Positions 16,927 to 25,363 of a stretch of 64,000 nt of DNA are shown in pieces. Below the pieces are notes generated by a model. That model had not been told where the DNA came from. It ran no database searches and saw nothing but the letters and a program-made list of their open reading frames with translations. Every line of letters starts with the position of its first letter. Within the stretch, counting starts at the first letter, position 1. Source of the stretch: Deefgea tanakiae (GTDB lineage Bacteria > Pseudomonadota > Gammaproteobacteria > Burkholderiales > Chitinibacteraceae); the NCBI RefSeq assembly GCF_019665765.1, contig NZ_CP081150.1, positions 2,604,001 through 2,668,000 of the forward strand, read 5' to 3'. A program made the translations under genes and the position numbers.

Positions 16927-17313
16927 ATGCGAAAACAGTACCACCTCCGAAAGAGTGACCAAGGTATTCAAGCTTGGGACGTTGACAATCTCATTCGTCT
17001 CACAGAAAAGCTGGAGGCGATTGAATTGCCACTCAGCGACATACGTGAACTGGATGAGCCCTACTGGTACGACGTGGAAGGCGATAGACCAACCTGCAAG
17101 TCCATCGCAGAGCATATCCGTCTAGTTCAAGCCACTGACCTTGCATACCCAATAATCGTCTGCCCTTCTGGGGGTGTCATGGATGGAATGCATCGTGTAG
17201 TAAAGGCCTTCGTAGAAGGTCGCCAGTTCGTACTCGCGTACCGCCTTCCAGCTCTGCCAACCCCAGACTATGTTGGAGTTAGCCCAGATGACCTACCTTA
17301 TGACGAAGCTTGA
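16927..17313 (+). CDS. Small ParB/sulfiredoxin-fold protein
   Basis: The 128-aa protein has the hallmark of ParB-like N-terminal nuclease folds: a hydrophobic strand (YPIIVCPSG) followed by GVMDGMHRVVKAFVEG, where GxHR is the nucleotide-contact motif. It lacks the helix-turn-helix of true ParB, so it is not a chromosome partition protein. Small proteins of this kind occur in mobile DNA and some hydrolyse NTPs or act as nucleases; the activity here is unknown. The acidic tail reads GVSPDDLPYDEA. An AGG ribosome site precedes the ATG. No neighbour shares its strand. Confidence 0.7.
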   Translation: MRKQYHLRKSDQGIQAWDVDNLIRLTEKLEAIELPLSDIRELDEPYWYDVEGDRPTCKSIAEHIRLVQATDLAYPIIVCPSGGVMDGMHRVVKAFVEGRQFVLAYRLPALPTPDYVGVSPDDLPYDEA

Positions 17314-17680
17314 AAGCACACAACAAGTGCAACACCATGGTTGACGTACCCGCTTAAGCATCTGCCATCAGACTAACCGTTTGGTCGAGCCGCGGCTTAC
17401 CGCGTGCGTTGAAGGGCTGTTTTTCACAATAGCCAAGGGGCAGCAAAGGGTCGGGTGCTGCCACTCCAGTCAATTAGAAAAATGCGTAAGCGTGGGTGAC
17501 GACACCCGATAAGAACGGCTAGATAAATTGATAAGAGCCTGCGGTCGGGATTTATTGGTATGCAGCGAGGTTGGTCGTTTAGGGTGTCTTGCATCGCGAC
17601 ATCACACAGAGCCTACTCTAGCACCCAATAAAGCCAGCATGTAGGCGGCATACCTTATACTCCAGCTTTACTTGCCGCAC
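17314..17680. other. 367-nt stretch without a recognisable gene
   Basis: I see no supportable reading frame or RNA here. Near its right end the 13-mer AGCCAGCATGTAG (17632-17644) repeats the same sequence at 16556-16568, just after the tRNA terminator. The two copies bracket the ankyrin scrap and the ParB-like gene. The stretch lies where a terminase large subunit would follow the small subunit gene in an intact phage, and none is present. Confidence 0.5.
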
Positions 17681-18163
17681 TTATCCCGAAATATTACCTG
17701 CTGAATTGCTGCGCTCCTTGATTTTTTGGAGTATTTCGGACGGTATGGTAAGTGGAATAATGAGTTTGGGCGGCTCTTCGGGCTTATTAAGCTCCAATTT
17801 AGGCTTATCCGTGAACATGCCCAAATGCTTACCTTCAAGCTCAAGTGCTTTAAGTGCAGCGGCATGGTTCAACATGCTCTGATGACCACTTTTGTCAGTA
17901 ACAATCTGCATGGCATCGGCTCGTATCTTGCCCAATTCCAGCAGCACATCATCCACAGTACGACGACATCGTTCAGCCCGCTCTTTCTTTGCTGTCTCGA
18001 TTGCCGTTTGCACTTCAGGTTTTATCAATAACTCATAGCCAATTGAATACGCCGTTTTGGCGCTGTAACCCGCCCGAATAGCCGCTTGCGTGGCGTTCAG
18101 GTCAATCATGTACTCAGCGACAAATGCTTGCTGCTTTTGTGTCAATGACTTGGCTTTTGGCAT
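17681..18163 (-). CDS. Phage terminase small subunit
   Basis: The 160-aa protein has the terminase small-subunit signature (LTQKQQAFVAEYMIDLNATQ, then AAIRAGYSAKTA near residue 32), a DNA-binding helix-turn-helix domain that recognises the packaging site in tailed phages. The reading frame looks intact. Its usual partner, the large subunit ATPase/nuclease, should be immediately downstream and is missing, so this is an orphan of a decayed prophage. The ribbon-helix-helix-like gene lies 34 nt upstream on the same strand. Confidence 0.85.
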   Translation of the reverse strand: MPKAKSLTQKQQAFVAEYMIDLNATQAAIRAGYSAKTAYSIGYELLIKPEVQTAIETAKKERAERCRRTVDDVLLELGKIRADAMQIVTDKSGHQSMLNHAAALKALELEGKHLGMFTDKPKLELNKPEEPPKLIIPLTIPSEILQKIKERSNSAGNISG

Positions 18164-18197
18164 ATTTCCCCCGCTTTTCTAGACTTTCTAACGAGTG

Positions 18198-18458
18198 TTA
18201 CGCAGTAATTCTGTGATAAACATCCCACTCCGGCGAATCCAAATCGAGGCCGTTTTTTATTATTTCGTCTTGCACGACAATCAGACGTTCAAGCATTTCT
18301 CGTTTCGTTACACCGTAATGCCTCGCCAACCTGTTCAGCGCGAGTGATGCACCTGTGCTGATGTAGGTATTCAATCTCCGTTCACCATTGCCGTCAGCAC
18401 CAGCAGCGTGACGTTGTTGACGGTACTTAGCTTGTCGCTGTGCGTTGCTTGTGGTCAT
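18198..18458 (-). CDS. Ribbon-helix-helix-like DNA-binding protein, phage-type
   Basis: The 86-aa protein begins with a basic segment (NAQRQAKYRQQRHAAG) followed by RRLNTYISTGASLALNRLAR, HYGVTKREMLERLI and a C-terminal helix. This is the pattern of ribbon-helix-helix-type accessory proteins found beside terminase genes and on mobile elements. It may regulate itself: 13-bp near-palindromes ending CGTAAC lie just upstream (18479-18516), and another copy forms its own stop region (18197-18209). Assignment to the fold is by pattern only. Confidence 0.7.
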   Translation of the reverse strand: MTTSNAQRQAKYRQQRHAAGADGNGERRLNTYISTGASLALNRLARHYGVTKREMLERLIVVQDEIIKNGLDLDSPEWDVYHRITA

Positions 18459-18478
18459 CGTTCACTCTTTGAGCATCT

Positions 18479-18516
18479 GTTACGCAGTAATGCATATGCG
18501 ACCGTTACGCCGTAAC
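18479..18516. promoter_or_regulatory. Putative operator pair of the ribbon-helix-helix gene
   Basis: Two 13-bp sites, GTTACGCAGTAAT (18479-18491) and GTTACGCCGTAAC (18504-18516, a perfect palindrome around one base), lie 25 bp apart centre to centre, beginning 21 bp upstream of the start codon at 18458. A third copy, identical to the first, is at 18197-18209 at the end of the gene. The arrangement fits autoregulation by the encoded protein, which is an inference. Confidence 0.5.
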
Positions 18517-18647
18517 AAGCAACTAGCCCAGTGCTGGCGTATTGACGTAGTCAGCGATTAACATCCCAACCTGAATCTCGCCTGTTTTCGTAGATCCTTT
18601 TGAGTGGCTGTTTAGGCCGAGCAGCATAAGCATTGCCCCCAAATACT

Positions 18648-18685
18648 AAAGGCCGCAACCTGATGGTAAGCGGCCTTTCGTTTTT
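18648..18685 (+). terminator. Hairpin terminator in gene-free stretch
   Basis: A 9-bp stem AAAGGCCGC / GCGGCCTTT with a 13-nt loop is followed by CGTTTTT on the plus strand. A second hairpin with GGCCGC / GCGGCC arms lies at 18875-18899. Between 18517 and 18947 I find no gene I can support. The two hairpins presumably belonged to lost genes or the edge of the prophage remnant. Confidence 0.6.
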
Positions 18686-18947
18686 CACGCTTCGACATCT
18701 ACAGATCGGCCTTAGCGGACTTTCAAAACCTCTACATCGAGGACCGAAATAGAGTACCACTACAGACTGATGTTTCGACACTTCCAGTCTGGCACATCGA
18801 TGCCGTATCAGGAGGGAGAAGTCCATAACATTGCTAAGGCCGAGATGTTCATACCAAGTTCAAAAAAATAAAACGGCCGCTCTCTATCAGATTGCGGCCT
18901 TCGCAATTTTGTATTGCATTCGTTGTTAGATTGACTCTTCAGATGGC

Positions 18948-19454
18948 TTATTTTGCATATGCACCAGCAGAATAGGTTAGCTCATAGCTGTGGCTGTAAA
19001 TTTCTAGAATGTTGCCAAACGGATCTTCCATATACACCATGCGGTAAGGCTTCTCGCCTGGAAAGTATTCACGAACTGGCATACGTTGTTTACCCCCTGC
19101 AGCAACGATCTTGGCCGCTAGCCCTTCTACATCGGGGTCTTGCACACAAAAATGGAAAACGCCGCCTTTCCAGTATTCAAAGTTGTTTTCACGGCGCTCA
19201 GCATTGGCAAATTCAAAAATCTCCACCCCGATTCGATCACCCGTCGATAAATGCGCAATCCGAAATGAGCCCCAGCCAGGGCCAAATACATCGTTACACA
19301 TCACCCCAATGGCTGAATCATCTTCATGAATGACGGTGGGCTCCATAATCAAATACCAGCCTAACACTTCGGTGTAAAAACGCACCGCAGCATCCAGATC
19401 GGTCACAGAAAGGCCAATATGCGAAAAATTACGTGGATAAGTCGTGGATTGCAT
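18948..19454 (-). CDS. VOC/glyoxalase-fold family protein
   Basis: The 168-aa protein has two vicinal-oxygen-chelate repeats: FSHIGLSVTDLDAAVRFYTE near residue 10, then GGVFHFCVQDPDVEGLAAK near 98, ending with VYMEDPFGNILEIYSHSYEL. The His and Glu residues at metal-ligand positions are present, so it is probably an active metal enzyme such as a lactoylglutathione lyase or dioxygenase relative; the substrate is unknown. ATG 19454 has AAGGAG 6 nt upstream. The frame stays open upstream into IS21 DNA, whose end is only 33 bp away, so its native promoter has probably been displaced. Confidence 0.85.
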   Translation of the reverse strand: MQSTTYPRNFSHIGLSVTDLDAAVRFYTEVLGWYLIMEPTVIHEDDSAIGVMCNDVFGPGWGSFRIAHLSTGDRIGVEIFEFANAERRENNFEYWKGGVFHFCVQDPDVEGLAAKIVAAGGKQRMPVREYFPGEKPYRMVYMEDPFGNILEIYSHSYELTYSAGAYAK

Positions 19455-19630
19455 GTCTAACTCCTTGTTTTGAAAGTGACGCCAGTATGTTCGCGCCGAT
19501 TGAAATTTGACCCACCCTGCCGATCGAATTTTGACCCAGGGCTGAGCGTTGCTTTTTAACGGAGCAACTGTGGGTAAGTCTAGCAATTAGCGGGCAGTTC
19601 GCCCGCTATTTTTACACCTTCATTTTCAAC

Positions 19631-20431
19631 TTAGAACGGTTCCGCTTCCCTACTCAGTTCATCTTTCTTACTTTGCTCCCGCTGTTTGATCTTCGATTTC
19701 GCCGCCATACTGCTGTGCTGGAAACGATAGGAATCATTCCCTGTTTCAACAATATGACAATGATGGGTGAGTCGATCCAATAGCGCCGTTGTCATCTTGG
19801 CATCACCAAAGACACTCGACCATTCCGAGAAGTTCAGATTGGTCGTGATGATCACGCTGGTGTGTTCGTACAGCTTCGACAGCAAGTGAAACAGCAATGC
19901 GCCACCGGCTTGGCTGAAGGGCAAGTAGCCCAGTTCATCCAGAATCACCACATCCACTCGCATTAGCGCCAGTGCGGTTCGCCCAGCTTTACCTTCTCGA
20001 TTTTCTTTTTCCAGTAGATTGACCAGATCAACCGTTGAGTAAAAACGCACCCGCTTGCCATGCCGTGTAATCCCCCCAATCCCCATCGCAGTGGCCAGAT
20101 GTGTTTTTCCAGTGCCCGGACCACCAATCAACACGGCGTTTTGTGCGGTTTCCGTAAAAGCCAGCGTCGCCAGTTGCCCAACGAGGGCTTGATCCACTTT
20201 CGACACACTAAAGTCGAAACCCGCCAAGTCTCGATGTACAGGGAATCTAGCCGCAGCCATTTGATGATGAATCGAACGCAGACCACGGTCGGTGTTTTCT
20301 GCTTGGAGTAAATGTTCAATCAGCCAGCCCGAGGTATCTATAGCCAAACCACTTTGAGCTTTTAAATCAACCCAAGCGCCCGCCATACCGTGCAAGCGCA
20401 AGGCTTTGAGTTCCGCGGTAATGTCACGCAT
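19631..20431 (-). CDS. istB: IS21 helper ATPase IstB
   Basis: The 266-aa AAA+ ATPase, DnaC-like, helps the IstA transposase choose and activate target DNA. Walker A is [11 protein letters not shown] near residue 103 and Walker B is [11 protein letters not shown] near 165. ATG 20431 is chosen because it overlaps the istA stop by 8 nt (ATGCGTGA), the usual coupling in this family. The frame is intact, so the element may still be active. Confidence 0.95.
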   Translation of the reverse strand: MRDITAELKALRLHGMAGAWVDLKAQSGLAIDTSGWLIEHLLQAENTDRGLRSIHHQMAAARFPVHRDLAGFDFSVSKVDQALVGQLATLAFTETAQNAVLIGGPGTGKTHLATAMGIGGITRHGKRVRFYSTVDLVNLLEKENREGKAGRTALALMRVDVVILDELGYLPFSQAGGALLFHLLSKLYEHTSVIITTNLNFSEWSSVFGDAKMTTALLDRLTHHCHIVETGNDSYRFQHSSMAAKSKIKQREQSKKDELSREAEPF

Positions 20432-21953
20432 GATTGGCTCCCTCACTCGCAGCGGTAGGCTCGGAAGCTTCACGCAGACGGTCATAGCGCTCCGTATTCG
20501 CTTGCGGTGCATCCCCTAACTGCAAAGCAGTTTCGGCACTGGCTGTAGCAGGTGGATCATTCAAGCGCGCGACCACATTCAGAATGTGTTCAATGCTGAT
20601 GACTCCTGATTCTAAGACCAACTCAACTGCAACGAGCACGGCATCCAATCCGGCCACCGGAACGGTGGCCAACACTTGTGCCATTACTTTGTCACCACCG
20701 TTGCGCCTTAACAATCCTTGTTTCAGCCGCAACAACGCCGTTGGCATCTCTGTAAATGGCGCACCATTGCGTAATGCACCAGGCTTGCGACTGATCAGTG
20801 GAATGTAATGCTGCCAATCGAAACTGACCTGATGTTTTGCCGGCAGACGATGATGGCAAGCCACGATTTCATCGTTCACCACAATCGCCACTTGTGTTGA
20901 GTACAACCGAACACTTACGCGCTGACGCGCCCATTCACAAGGAACTGAATATCGATTGCACGCTACGCTGATCAAACACGTACTGGAAACTCGAGCCAGA
21001 TGCTCAACGTAACCATCAAACGGGGTCGGCATCGGCATCATTGCCAGTCGCTCTTGCTCCAACATTTCAGCAATGCTTAACCCTTTGAACTCAGGATGTT
21101 TGAGTTCGTCCCACAAGGCACGACAACGTTCGGCCAGCCAGGCATTCAGCGCTTCAAAGTGACTGAATTTAATGCTTTGCGCTTCAAGCCAAATGCGTCG
21201 CCGACTATCTTGCACATTCTTTTCAACGACGCCTTTTTCCCAACCAGAGGCGACATTGCAGAAGTCGGGATCAAACAAGTAGTGCGCGCACATCACAGAG
21301 AAACGGGCATTCACAATACGCCCTTTGCCCTTGAGTACCTTATCAACAGCGGTCTTCATATTGTCGTAAATGCCGCGTCGTGGCACGCCACCTAGAGCGA
21401 CAAAGGAGCGGGCATGCGCATCAAATAACATTTCATGACCTTGGCTGGGATAAGCGACCAGCCAGAAAGCGCGACTGGCACACAACTTCATATGGGAAAC
21501 TTGAATGCGGCGATAAATGCCACCGATAAGGAGATTCTCTTCGCTCCAATCAAATTGAAAGGCTTCACCCAAAGCAAACTGCAAGGGCACAAAGCCTTGC
21601 GGGGCTTTACCAGCTTTGCCACGCCAAGCACGAACGAAATCGGTGACGCCGCTATAACCCCCCGAATAGCCCTCAGCTTGGATCTGCTCGAACAACGCTT
21701 TGGCGGTGCGACGATTCTGTTTGGCACGGAATGAATCGGCAGTGAGCGCACGTTCTAAAGTGGCGTGAAATGGAGTGAGTTTGCCGGGCTTATGCTGCCG
21801 GATATATTGCGGTTCAGACTTCGAGGTTGGCTTACGAATCCAAGTCCGGATGGTGTTGCGCGCCAGACCGGTGCGCTTGGTGATTTCGTGCAGCGATAGA
21901 TTATCGCGAAAATACATCCTGCGGATTTTGCCAATCATTTCCATGGTGATCAC
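20424..21953 (-). CDS. istA: IS21 transposase IstA
   Basis: The 509-aa transposase has an N-terminal helix-turn-helix ([20 protein letters not shown]), a DDE integrase core ([14 protein letters not shown] near 130, with [11 protein letters not shown] and a downstream EKGVVEKNV), and a C-terminal beta-barrel region. The start is GTG 21953; an ATG three codons in is nearly as good, since one AGGATAAAAGG stretch can serve both. The frame is intact. Confidence 0.94.
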   Translation of the reverse strand: MITMEMIGKIRRMYFRDNLSLHEITKRTGLARNTIRTWIRKPTSKSEPQYIRQHKPGKLTPFHATLERALTADSFRAKQNRRTAKALFEQIQAEGYSGGYSGVTDFVRAWRGKAGKAPQGFVPLQFALGEAFQFDWSEENLLIGGIYRRIQVSHMKLCASRAFWLVAYPSQGHEMLFDAHARSFVALGGVPRRGIYDNMKTAVDKVLKGKGRIVNARFSVMCAHYLFDPDFCNVASGWEKGVVEKNVQDSRRRIWLEAQSIKFSHFEALNAWLAERCRALWDELKHPEFKGLSIAEMLEQERLAMMPMPTPFDGYVEHLARVSSTCLISVACNRYSVPCEWARQRVSVRLYSTQVAIVVNDEIVACHHRLPAKHQVSFDWQHYIPLISRKPGALRNGAPFTEMPTALLRLKQGLLRRNGGDKVMAQVLATVPVAGLDAVLVAVELVLESGVISIEHILNVVARLNDPPATASAETALQLGDAPQANTERYDRLREASEPTAASEGANHA

Positions 21954-22182
21954 CTTTTATCCTCTGCTCAAGAATTAAGCAGAATAAGTAGAGCACCTGG
22001 GTCAATTTTGGATCGGTATAACTAGCTGTAGTGGGTCAATTTTCGGTCGGCGTCAACACCCTTGTAAGCCCTTTGTGCTCAAGCACGCGTACCGCCAAGA
22101 AGACCGTAACAATACGTACGCTGTTTTACGTTTCGCTATTTAATCTCCCATTGAGATATGGCACGGCATCACATCGGCCAAA

Positions 22183-22650
22183 CTAATCACCTGACGTTGC
22201 TAAATTGCTGTGCAAAAACTGGATGGCTTCTGCCGCGTTGAGCCACGCCTCCCCCAAATTTAAATATGGGTACACGCCCAAGAAGTTAGAACGCAGCACT
22301 TCAGGTAACTGAGACAAGCAAATCTCACTCACCCCATTTGCACGAATCACGTCATCAGCCAGCGCGAGCAATTTATGGTCACCATCCTCCCTTAGATACA
22401 TACCACAGACGTGCGCGTCGATAACCTCGCCAGCCGCAAAGTCTTCATTCGTTGCGATCAAAATATCAAAATGCGGATCTGGAGGTGTGCCACTGTCAGC
22501 AACCCAGCCATACACGCCCATGAAATCTCTGGCATGCATTAATGAAATAAATTCTGTTTTGATAAACGCCTTCGCACTGGGCTCATACCGAACCCGATAG
22601 GGCTCATTGCGAGGCTGCTCGACGATGCAAGTTACTTTCATACGATTCAT
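22183..22650 (-). CDS. Inorganic-pyrophosphatase-like protein, degenerate active site
   Basis: The 155-aa protein resembles soluble family I pyrophosphatases: FMGVYGWVADSGTPPDPHFD lines up with the YGFIPGTxxxDGDPLD stretch, followed by AAGEVIDAHVCGMYLREDG and DHKLLALADD. The aspartates of the DxDxxD catalytic motif are only partly kept (PDPHFD), so metal binding and activity are doubtful. It may be a relative with another role. It lies 59 nt downstream of the YbdD-like gene on the same strand, at the end of the cstA group. The IS21 right end is 124 nt further down. Confidence 0.65.
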   Translation of the reverse strand: MNRMKVTCIVEQPRNEPYRVRYEPSAKAFIKTEFISLMHARDFMGVYGWVADSGTPPDPHFDILIATNEDFAAGEVIDAHVCGMYLREDGDHKLLALADDVIRANGVSEICLSQLPEVLRSNFLGVYPYLNLGEAWLNAAEAIQFLHSNLATSGD

Positions 22651-22709
22651 CCAAGCATAAAAAATGAGCGTACGCAGCCATGCTGCAATACGCTCATTGG
22701 TTTAACCGT

Positions 22710-22955
22710 TTAGCATGGGCATTTATTGACATTGCCGGCGCTCGGGAAGCGAGCATCCAAACAATAGCGGTAAAACTCATCGCGGGTAAACGGTTTCGCA
22801 CCGGGATGCTGACTGCGCATATGGTCTAGATAATATTCATAATCATGAATACCAACCATAAGGCGGCACGTTTGCACCACTTTTTGCGCCGTATCTTTCA
22901 GCCCTGTGAGCCAGTTCGACCCCAAGCTATAGCGCCTGAAATCATCTGGGCTCAT
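22710..22955 (-). CDS. YbdD/YjiX family protein (CstA partner)
   Basis: The C-terminal 65 residues match the small YbdD/YjiX family that accompanies CstA/BtsT transporters: LKDTAQKVVQTCRLMVGIHD, then YEYYLDHMRSQHPG and TRDEFYRYCLDARF, ending in NKCPC. I give ATG 22955 (81 aa). The frame stays open upstream for 56 more codons into the cstA end, and the added sequence (ETFQDEYDRYVAEQRLTNPY) looks partly protein-like, so a longer form from TTG or GTG is possible. A 9-bp hairpin (CTCTGCCCGC/GCGGGTAGAG) lies in that stretch, which argues for an untranslated spacer. Function of the family is unknown; it is thought to act with the transporter. Confidence 0.8.
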   Translation of the reverse strand: MSPDDFRRYSLGSNWLTGLKDTAQKVVQTCRLMVGIHDYEYYLDHMRSQHPGAKPFTRDEFYRYCLDARFPSAGNVNKCPC

Positions 22956-23079
22956 CAAGACGCCATAGGGATTCGTGAGTCGCTGTTCGGCCACGTAGCG
23001 ATCATATTCATCCTGAAACGTCTCATCGCTCAACTCTACCCGCGCAGCGCGGGCAGAGGCTGGGAGCAAAAAGCTCAGA

Positions 23080-25146
23080 TCAAGCACGACTGCCCTCGAT
23101 CTGCAGCTCTCCACCAATTTCATTCACGGTTGGATGAGCATGGCCAAGTGCTTTCCGAACGTGAACAATCGTTGCAATCAACATCGTTACTGCGACCAAC
23201 ATAAAGAAGGCGCACAAACCCGCATTGATTTGATTGTTAAATACAATTCGCTCCATATCCGCGATGCTCTTAGCCGGTGCCAGCAAGGTGCCATCGGCAA
23301 TGGCATTTTGGAAACGATTCGCTTGGGCGAGAAAACCAATTTTTGGGTTTTCATGGAAGATTTTCTGCCAACCCGCCGTCATCGACGTAATAAATAGCCA
23401 TGTAGTAGGCAGCAACGTCACCCATACATAGCGCTCTTTCTTCATCTTAAACAGCACCACCGTACCAAGCAGCAGCGCCATTGACGCCAACATTTGATTG
23501 CCAATCCCAAATAGCGGCCACAGCGTATTGATGCCGCCCAGTGGATCAGTCACGCCTTGGTACACAAAGAAACCCCAGCCCGAAACGGCGACCGCCGTTC
23601 CCAGCATATTGCCCGCCCACGAAGTGCTTCGTGCCATGCCTGGAATAAATACCCCCACCGTGTCTTGCACCATAAAGCGGCAAGCACGGGTACCGGCATC
23701 GACGGCAGTCAGAATAAATAAGGCTTCAAACAGAATCGCAAAGTGATACCAGAACGACATCATGGCTTTGCTGCCAAAAATATCAGAAATGATATGTGCC
23801 ATACCGACTGCAAACGTTGGTGCGCCACCTGCACGCGATAAAATCGAATGCTCACCGACGTCTTTAGCGATTTGCGTGAGTACCTCTGGCGTAATCAAAA
23901 AGCCCCAGCCATTAATGACGGTAGAAGCGCTCTCTACGGTGGTACCAATCACTGCCGCTGGCGAATTCATCGCAAAATAAATACCCGGATCGAGCACAGA
24001 AGCACAAATCAGCGCCATGATGGCCACGAATGACTCGCACAACATCGAACCATAGCCAATTGCACGCATATGGCTTTCTTTCTCAATCAGTTTTGGCGTT
24101 GTGCCTGATGCCACCAAGGCATGAAAGCCGGAGATGGCCCCGCAGGCAATCGTAATAAACAAGAATGGGAACAATGAGCCAGAGAAAACCGGGCCAGAGC
24201 CATCGATAAAACGCGTCACCGCTGGCATTTTGAGTTCAGGTGCTGCAAACACAATCCCAATCGCCAAACCCGCAATCACACCGATTTTGAGGAAGGTCGA
24301 CAAATAATCACGCGGCGCTAGCAAGAGCCACACTGGCAAAGCCGAAGCGATAAAGCCGTACAGCACCAGCGCAAAAGTCAATTGCGGACCGGTCATCGTG
24401 AAAAATGGGCCCCAATATGGATGCGCCGCAATGTCGCCACCATAAATAATCGCCGCCATCATCAACACAAAACCGACTACCGAGATTTCACCAATACGGC
24501 CCGGGCGGATATAGCGCATATAGATGCCCATAAACAAGGCAATTGGAATCGTCGCCGCAATCGAAAACACGCCCCATGGGCTTTCCGCCAAGGCTTTAAT
24601 GACCACCAGCGCGAGCGCAGACAAGATGATAATCATCACGCCCAATGCGCCGACCATCACAATAAAGCCAGGAATCGTACCCAACTCTTGTTTGGCCATT
24701 TCGCCGAGAGAACGTCCATCGCGACGCGTTGAGATGAATAAAATCAAGAAATCTTGTACGGCACCAGCCAGCATCACGCCGACCAAGATCCAAATCGTGC
24801 CCGGCAAAAAGCCCATCTGAGCCGCTAAAATCGGCCCAACGAGCGGCCCCGCACCCGCGATTGCCGCAAAATGATGGCCAAACAGCACCCATTTATTAGT
24901 GGGAACATAATCCAAGCCATCATTACGACGCACCGCAGGCGTAAGCCGCGTATCGTCCAACTCAAATACTTTTTCTGCGATAAATTTGGAATAAAAACGA
25001 TAGGCGATGCTGTAGCAGCTAATTGCCGCCAACACCAACCACACCGCATTGACGTGTTCGCCGCGCGATAGCGCCAGCATAGCGAAGGAGAACGCGCCCA
25101 CCAGCGCGATGAGCATCCAGACGCCCCACTGCTTAATTGAGTTCAT
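23080..25146 (-). CDS. CstA/BtsT-family pyruvate (or peptide) transporter
   Basis: A 688-aa inner-membrane protein with about 16-18 hydrophobic segments. The family signature GHHFAAIAGAGPLVGPILAAQ lies near residue 90, broken by one glycine pair, and the core contains ISGFHALVASGTTPK near 340. In E. coli, BtsT and CstA import pyruvate by H+ symport. The gene is followed by the YbdD-like gene and preceded by a BtsS/BtsR-like pair, the cognate regulators of btsT in E. coli, so pyruvate is the likely substrate. GAGG is 6 nt before the ATG. Symbol not assigned because BtsT and CstA are hard to separate by eye. Confidence 0.9.
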   Translation of the reverse strand: MNSIKQWGVWMLIALVGAFSFAMLALSRGEHVNAVWLVLAAISCYSIAYRFYSKFIAEKVFELDDTRLTPAVRRNDGLDYVPTNKWVLFGHHFAAIAGAGPLVGPILAAQMGFLPGTIWILVGVMLAGAVQDFLILFISTRRDGRSLGEMAKQELGTIPGFIVMVGALGVMIIILSALALVVIKALAESPWGVFSIAATIPIALFMGIYMRYIRPGRIGEISVVGFVLMMAAIIYGGDIAAHPYWGPFFTMTGPQLTFALVLYGFIASALPVWLLLAPRDYLSTFLKIGVIAGLAIGIVFAAPELKMPAVTRFIDGSGPVFSGSLFPFLFITIACGAISGFHALVASGTTPKLIEKESHMRAIGYGSMLCESFVAIMALICASVLDPGIYFAMNSPAAVIGTTVESASTVINGWGFLITPEVLTQIAKDVGEHSILSRAGGAPTFAVGMAHIISDIFGSKAMMSFWYHFAILFEALFILTAVDAGTRACRFMVQDTVGVFIPGMARSTSWAGNMLGTAVAVSGWGFFVYQGVTDPLGGINTLWPLFGIGNQMLASMALLLGTVVLFKMKKERYVWVTLLPTTWLFITSMTAGWQKIFHENPKIGFLAQANRFQNAIADGTLLAPAKSIADMERIVFNNQINAGLCAFFMLVAVTMLIATIVHVRKALGHAHPTVNEIGGELQIEGSRA

Positions 25147-25318
25147 GACAAACCTCGGGGGATAGTTTATGACAAACCCATGCTATGCCGAGTACGACGA
25201 AGAGTGCGTACGGAACTGAGGGAGCGGTTACTGGGGAATTTAAGCGGCGATGAAACGCACTTCAGCGGCAGCGGTATTGATTTAGCGCAAAAATTAGACA
25301 AACAATAATAAATGGAGG

Positions 25319-25363
25319 GTATTTTCATCCAGTTACCATTTAAAATGGTCTTTAGGCAAATAC
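25319..25363. repeat. 45-nt palindromic element, copy 3, overlapping the btsR stop
   Basis: Exactly 45 nt with GTATTTTC and GGCAAATAC ends and flanking GGG/CCC. Ten of 16 arm positions pair. The last three residues (Val-Phe-Ala) and TAA stop of the BtsR-like gene are encoded inside the right arm. It also lies about 170 nt upstream of the cstA start. Confidence 0.65.

Larger units (their letters stand above)
19488..22058 (-). mobile_element. IS21-family insertion sequence, apparently complete
   Basis: The element is about 2571 bp and carries istA and istB. The 26-bp terminal inverted repeats (19488-19513 and 22033-22058) start TGTT and match at 21 of 26 positions, with 5'-TG...CA-3' ends as in the IS21 family. 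A second internal pair (19519-19540 and 21996-22017, around TTTTGACCCAGG) gives the multiple terminal repeats typical of the family. I could not see a matching target duplication: the left flank ends CCAGTA and the right begins CCCTTG. Confidence 0.9.

Noticed and set aside
18551-18826. 91-codon minus-strand frame
   Set aside because: It runs through a terminator hairpin, has irregular composition and no family pattern.
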